Shown in pieces: positions 5,666 to 7,404 of a stretch of DNA of 7,404 bases; the first letter of the stretch is position 1; the number at the start of each line of letters is the position of its first letter. Position numbers and translations under genes: made by a program. Source of the stretch: an uncultured Clostridia bacterium (GTDB lineage Bacteria; Bacillota; Clostridia; UBA1381); NCBI GenBank assembly GCA_934486495.1, contig CAKSPW010000090.1, forward strand, positions 1 to 7,404. The letters run 5' to 3'. The notes under the pieces were generated by a model. It had not been told where the DNA came from and searched no databases. It saw only the letters and a list, made by a program, of their open reading frames with translations.

Positions 5666-7023
5666 TGGATAAAAAGCTGCTAAGAAATATTTTAATAGCC
5701 GTTGCTGCAATTGCAATTCTCGGCGGCGGATACTATATGGCTGTAAAATGGGAGCCCGATAAAGAGACCCCGTCAGAAACGCAGTCTGCTGAGATGATAA
5801 CTGCTTTTGAAATGAGCGAGGACGATTTTAAATCGCTTAAGACCGATAACAAAAATGGCGGATTTTCAATCGAGAAAACAAGCGACGGATATGTGCTTTG
5901 CGGGATTGACGGCGCAAGTGTAAAAAGCGGGACTGTAAGCTCCGCCGTAACAACTCTTAAAAAGCTTACCGCAAAGAAAAAGCTTGATTTCAATGAGAGC
6001 AAGCTCCCCGAATACGGATTTTCCGAACCGAGCGCAACTATAACCGTTTCAAAAAATGACGGCAGCAATTCGGTTATCAAAATAGGTGATAAAACTCCGA
6101 CAGCGGACGGATATTATGTTTTATGCAATGACAATATTTACGTTGTGGCAAATTATTATTGCGATATGTATTTTGAGGGTGTAGATTATTTCAAGGATAA
6201 AAGTATAGCGTCGATAGATATAACTCAGGATTTGCAGTCGCTTGAAATTGATAAAAACGGTGAGAAAATTGTGCAGATAAGACAGAAAAACGATGATGAT
6301 GTTTTGGCAGGTGCCGTAGGCGAGAGCCTTGTTATGACATATCCTTTTTATGAGTATGTCGCAAGCGATAAGCTCCTTAAAGCTTTTGAAGGCTTCACGG
6401 GAATAACGGCTGAGAAAATAGTTGAGGATAAGGCTCAAAATCCCGAAAAATACGGTATAGGGAAATATACGTTTAAAATACGCTTTTCAGATGCGGAGCA
6501 TATTATAAAGCTCGGTAACAGAGATGCGGACGGTAAGGTTTATGTGATGTATGACGGCAAGCCGTCGCTGTTTACGACAGATGATACTCTTCTTAAAATA
6601 GCAGAGGGCTTTGTGCCGTTTGATTATATAAATAAGTTCGTACATATTTATTCGATTGATGACGTGTGCGATGTTGAGTATAATGTGCTCGGAAAATCTT
6701 ACAGCCTGCATTTGGAAGGTGAAAAGGATAACCGCAAATATTCCGTAAACGGGAAAGAAACGGAGGAGGATGAGTTTAAGAAGATTTATCAGTCCGTAAT
6801 AGGCGTTCTGTTTACATCGGAAACGAACGGTCAAAAGCTTGGCTCGCCGATAGGCACCGTTTCGTTTAAGTTTAATGACGGTCATACGGAAACGACTGAG
6901 TATTTTGAATTTGACGACAGAAATTATGCCGTTAAAACAAGCGGAGGAAATACGTATTTACTCCTTAAGAAAAATATTACCGATGTGCCGGTACAAATTG
7001 AAAAATTGCTTTCGGAAAATTAA
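5665..7023 (+). CDS. DUF4340 domain membrane-anchored protein
   Basis: This 452-residue protein has an N-terminal signal-anchor helix (about 7-26) after a basic MDKKLLRN, then a long soluble part that should face outside the membrane. There is no lipobox cysteine. The segment around 114-162, with PEYGFSEP, IKIGDKTP and YYVLCNDNIYVV, is the classic DUF4340 pattern. Related segments recur around 260-305 (PEKYGIGKY, IKLGNRD, YVMYDG) and 392-436 (LGSPIGTVSF, FNDGHTE), so the domain appears to be three divergent copies of one unit. DUF4340 genes often follow GldG-like genes, and this one overlaps its neighbour (TAATG, 1 nt), implying translational coupling and a shared complex. AGGAGG (5651-5656) is 8 nt before ATG 5665; an upstream in-frame start at 5641 is rejected because it lies ahead of that site. 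No biochemical function is known. Confidence 0.9.
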   Translation: MDKKLLRNILIAVAAIAILGGGYYMAVKWEPDKETPSETQSAEMITAFEMSEDDFKSLKTDNKNGGFSIEKTSDGYVLCGIDGASVKSGTVSSAVTTLKKLTAKKKLDFNESKLPEYGFSEPSATITVSKNDGSNSVIKIGDKTPTADGYYVLCNDNIYVVANYYCDMYFEGVDYFKDKSIASIDITQDLQSLEIDKNGEKIVQIRQKNDDDVLAGAVGESLVMTYPFYEYVASDKLLKAFEGFTGITAEKIVEDKAQNPEKYGIGKYTFKIRFSDAEHIIKLGNRDADGKVYVMYDGKPSLFTTDDTLLKIAEGFVPFDYINKFVHIYSIDDVCDVEYNVLGKSYSLHLEGEKDNRKYSVNGKETEEDEFKKIYQSVIGVLFTSETNGQKLGSPIGTVSFKFNDGHTETTEYFEFDDRNYAVKTSGGNTYLLLKKNITDVPVQIEKLLSEN

Positions 7024-7034
7024 ATATGTCATGT

Positions 7035-7083
7035 CTGCCGCTCAATATGCTTTGTGCATTTTCGGGCGGCAGTTCCGATTTTT
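7035..7083 (+). terminator. Probable intrinsic terminator of the ABC operon
   Basis: CTGCCGCTC (7035-7043) pairs with GGGCGGCAG (7064-7072), with one G-T wobble, and a smaller ATGC/GCAT pairing lies inside the loop. Five T residues follow at 7079-7083, but 6 nt after the stem rather than directly. It begins 12 nt after the DUF4340 stop codon, where a terminator is expected. The spacing makes its efficiency uncertain. Confidence 0.6.
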
Positions 7084-7141
7084 ATTGCAAAATACCGAAT
7101 AGTATGCTGTTATTTAAGCTTTTTATGGCTATATTGTATTG

Positions 7142-7195
7142 AAAAAAATTTTTTTTAAAATTTGTGTTGACAAATACAATGCAATATGCTATAAT
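7142..7195 (+). promoter_or_regulatory. Strong promoter with UP element for tRNA-fMet
   Basis: TTGACA (7167-7172), a 17-nt spacer and TATAAT (7190-7195) match the consensus exactly, and TGC before the -10 makes it an extended -10. The 22 bases at 7142-7163 are all A or T (A7-T8-A4-T3) and fall at about -39 to -60 from the predicted start near 7202, the position of an UP element bound by the RNA polymerase alpha subunits. The leader to the tRNA is about 20 nt. This layout fits a highly expressed stable RNA. Confidence 0.9.
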
Positions 7196-7221
7196 AAAAT
7201 AGTTGCAAGAAACAAATACAT

Positions 7222-7297
<76 letters not shown>

Positions 7298-7302
7298 CGT
7301 CG

Positions 7303-7335
7303 GAGCAAGCTTTATATCGCTTGCTCTGATTTTTT
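7303..7335 (+). terminator. Intrinsic terminator after tRNA-fMet
   Basis: GAGCAAGC (7303-7310) and GCTTGCTC (7319-7326) form a perfect 8-bp stem around an 8-nt loop. A G-T pair can extend it by one. It is followed by TGA and six T residues (7330-7335). It lies 5 nt after the tRNA CCA end, the usual place for a stable-RNA terminator. Confidence 0.85.
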
Positions 7336-7351
7336 ATGCAAAAAATCAGAG
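7324..7351. repeat. Perfect 12-bp palindrome overlapping the terminator
   Basis: CTCTGATTTTTT (7324-7335) is repeated inverted as AAAAAATCAGAG (7340-7351) around the 4-nt loop ATGC. Its left arm uses the last three stem bases and the T-run of the tRNA-fMet terminator, so the two hairpins compete in RNA. The perfect symmetry could allow a hairpin on either strand. Confidence 0.8.
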
Positions 7352-7404
7352 TTCGCTCATGCCGCTGCTCCTCCTCTTTCGCAAAAAGTCACGTTCACGT
7401 CGGC

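Noticed and set aside
6487..6885. Minus-strand 132-codon open frame opposite the DUF4340 gene
   Set aside because: It has low-complexity, codon-mirror composition, no ribosome site, and complete overlap with a supported gene.
7352..7404. Possible C-terminal coding end on the minus strand at the right edge
   Set aside because: Short frames such as one ending CERGGAAA run off the edge, but no family can be recognised in about 15 residues. The DNA looks like the intergenic sequence often found after tRNA genes.

Overview
The window looks like an ordinary chromosomal stretch from a low-to-moderate-GC Bacillota, most likely a Clostridia-type (Oscillospirales/Ruminococcus-like) anaerobe. The pointers are AGGAGG-type ribosome binding sites, frequent ATA isoleucine codons, TTG and GTG starts, very strong TTGACA-N17-TATAAT promoters, and a GldA/F/G-like ABC exporter operon carrying a DUF4340 protein. 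The taxonomic placement is inference. No transposase, integrase, CRISPR array or phage gene is visible.

Layout. Positions 1-77 hold most of a tRNA-Ser(CGA) on the minus strand, cut by the window edge, with a perfect-consensus promoter about 114 nt upstream of it. Positions 230-480 contain no convincing gene, but there is a nested inverted-repeat element at 348-451. On the minus strand a two-gene operon follows: an AMP-forming long-chain fatty acyl ligase (721-2292), then a stand-alone acyl carrier protein (481-711), separated by 9 nt. The ligase reading frame is open back to 2400, but a perfect sigma-70 promoter lies inside that extension, so I place the start at a TTG at 2292.

The plus-strand operon runs from 2527 to 7023 and diverges from the ligase across a 234-nt region with two opposing promoters. 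It encodes an ABC ATPase (TTG start), a six-helix ABC-2 permease (GTG start), a GldG-like auxiliary protein and a DUF4340 protein. Gaps are 1 nt, 15 nt and a 1-nt overlap. The four products would form one membrane complex: cytoplasmic ATPase, permease, and two membrane-anchored proteins with large extracytoplasmic domains. The DUF4340 protein appears to be built of three divergent copies of one unit. The exported or handled substrate cannot be read from the sequence.

After a probable terminator comes an initiator tRNA-fMet (7222-7297) with its own perfect promoter and an A/T-only UP element. It is followed by a strong terminator that overlaps a second perfect palindrome. The last 50 nt hold no gene I can support.

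The ligase and ACP suggest direct ATP-driven loading of a fatty acid onto a dedicated carrier protein. Whether this is linked to the divergent ABC exporter is unknown; the shared promoter region is the only evidence.
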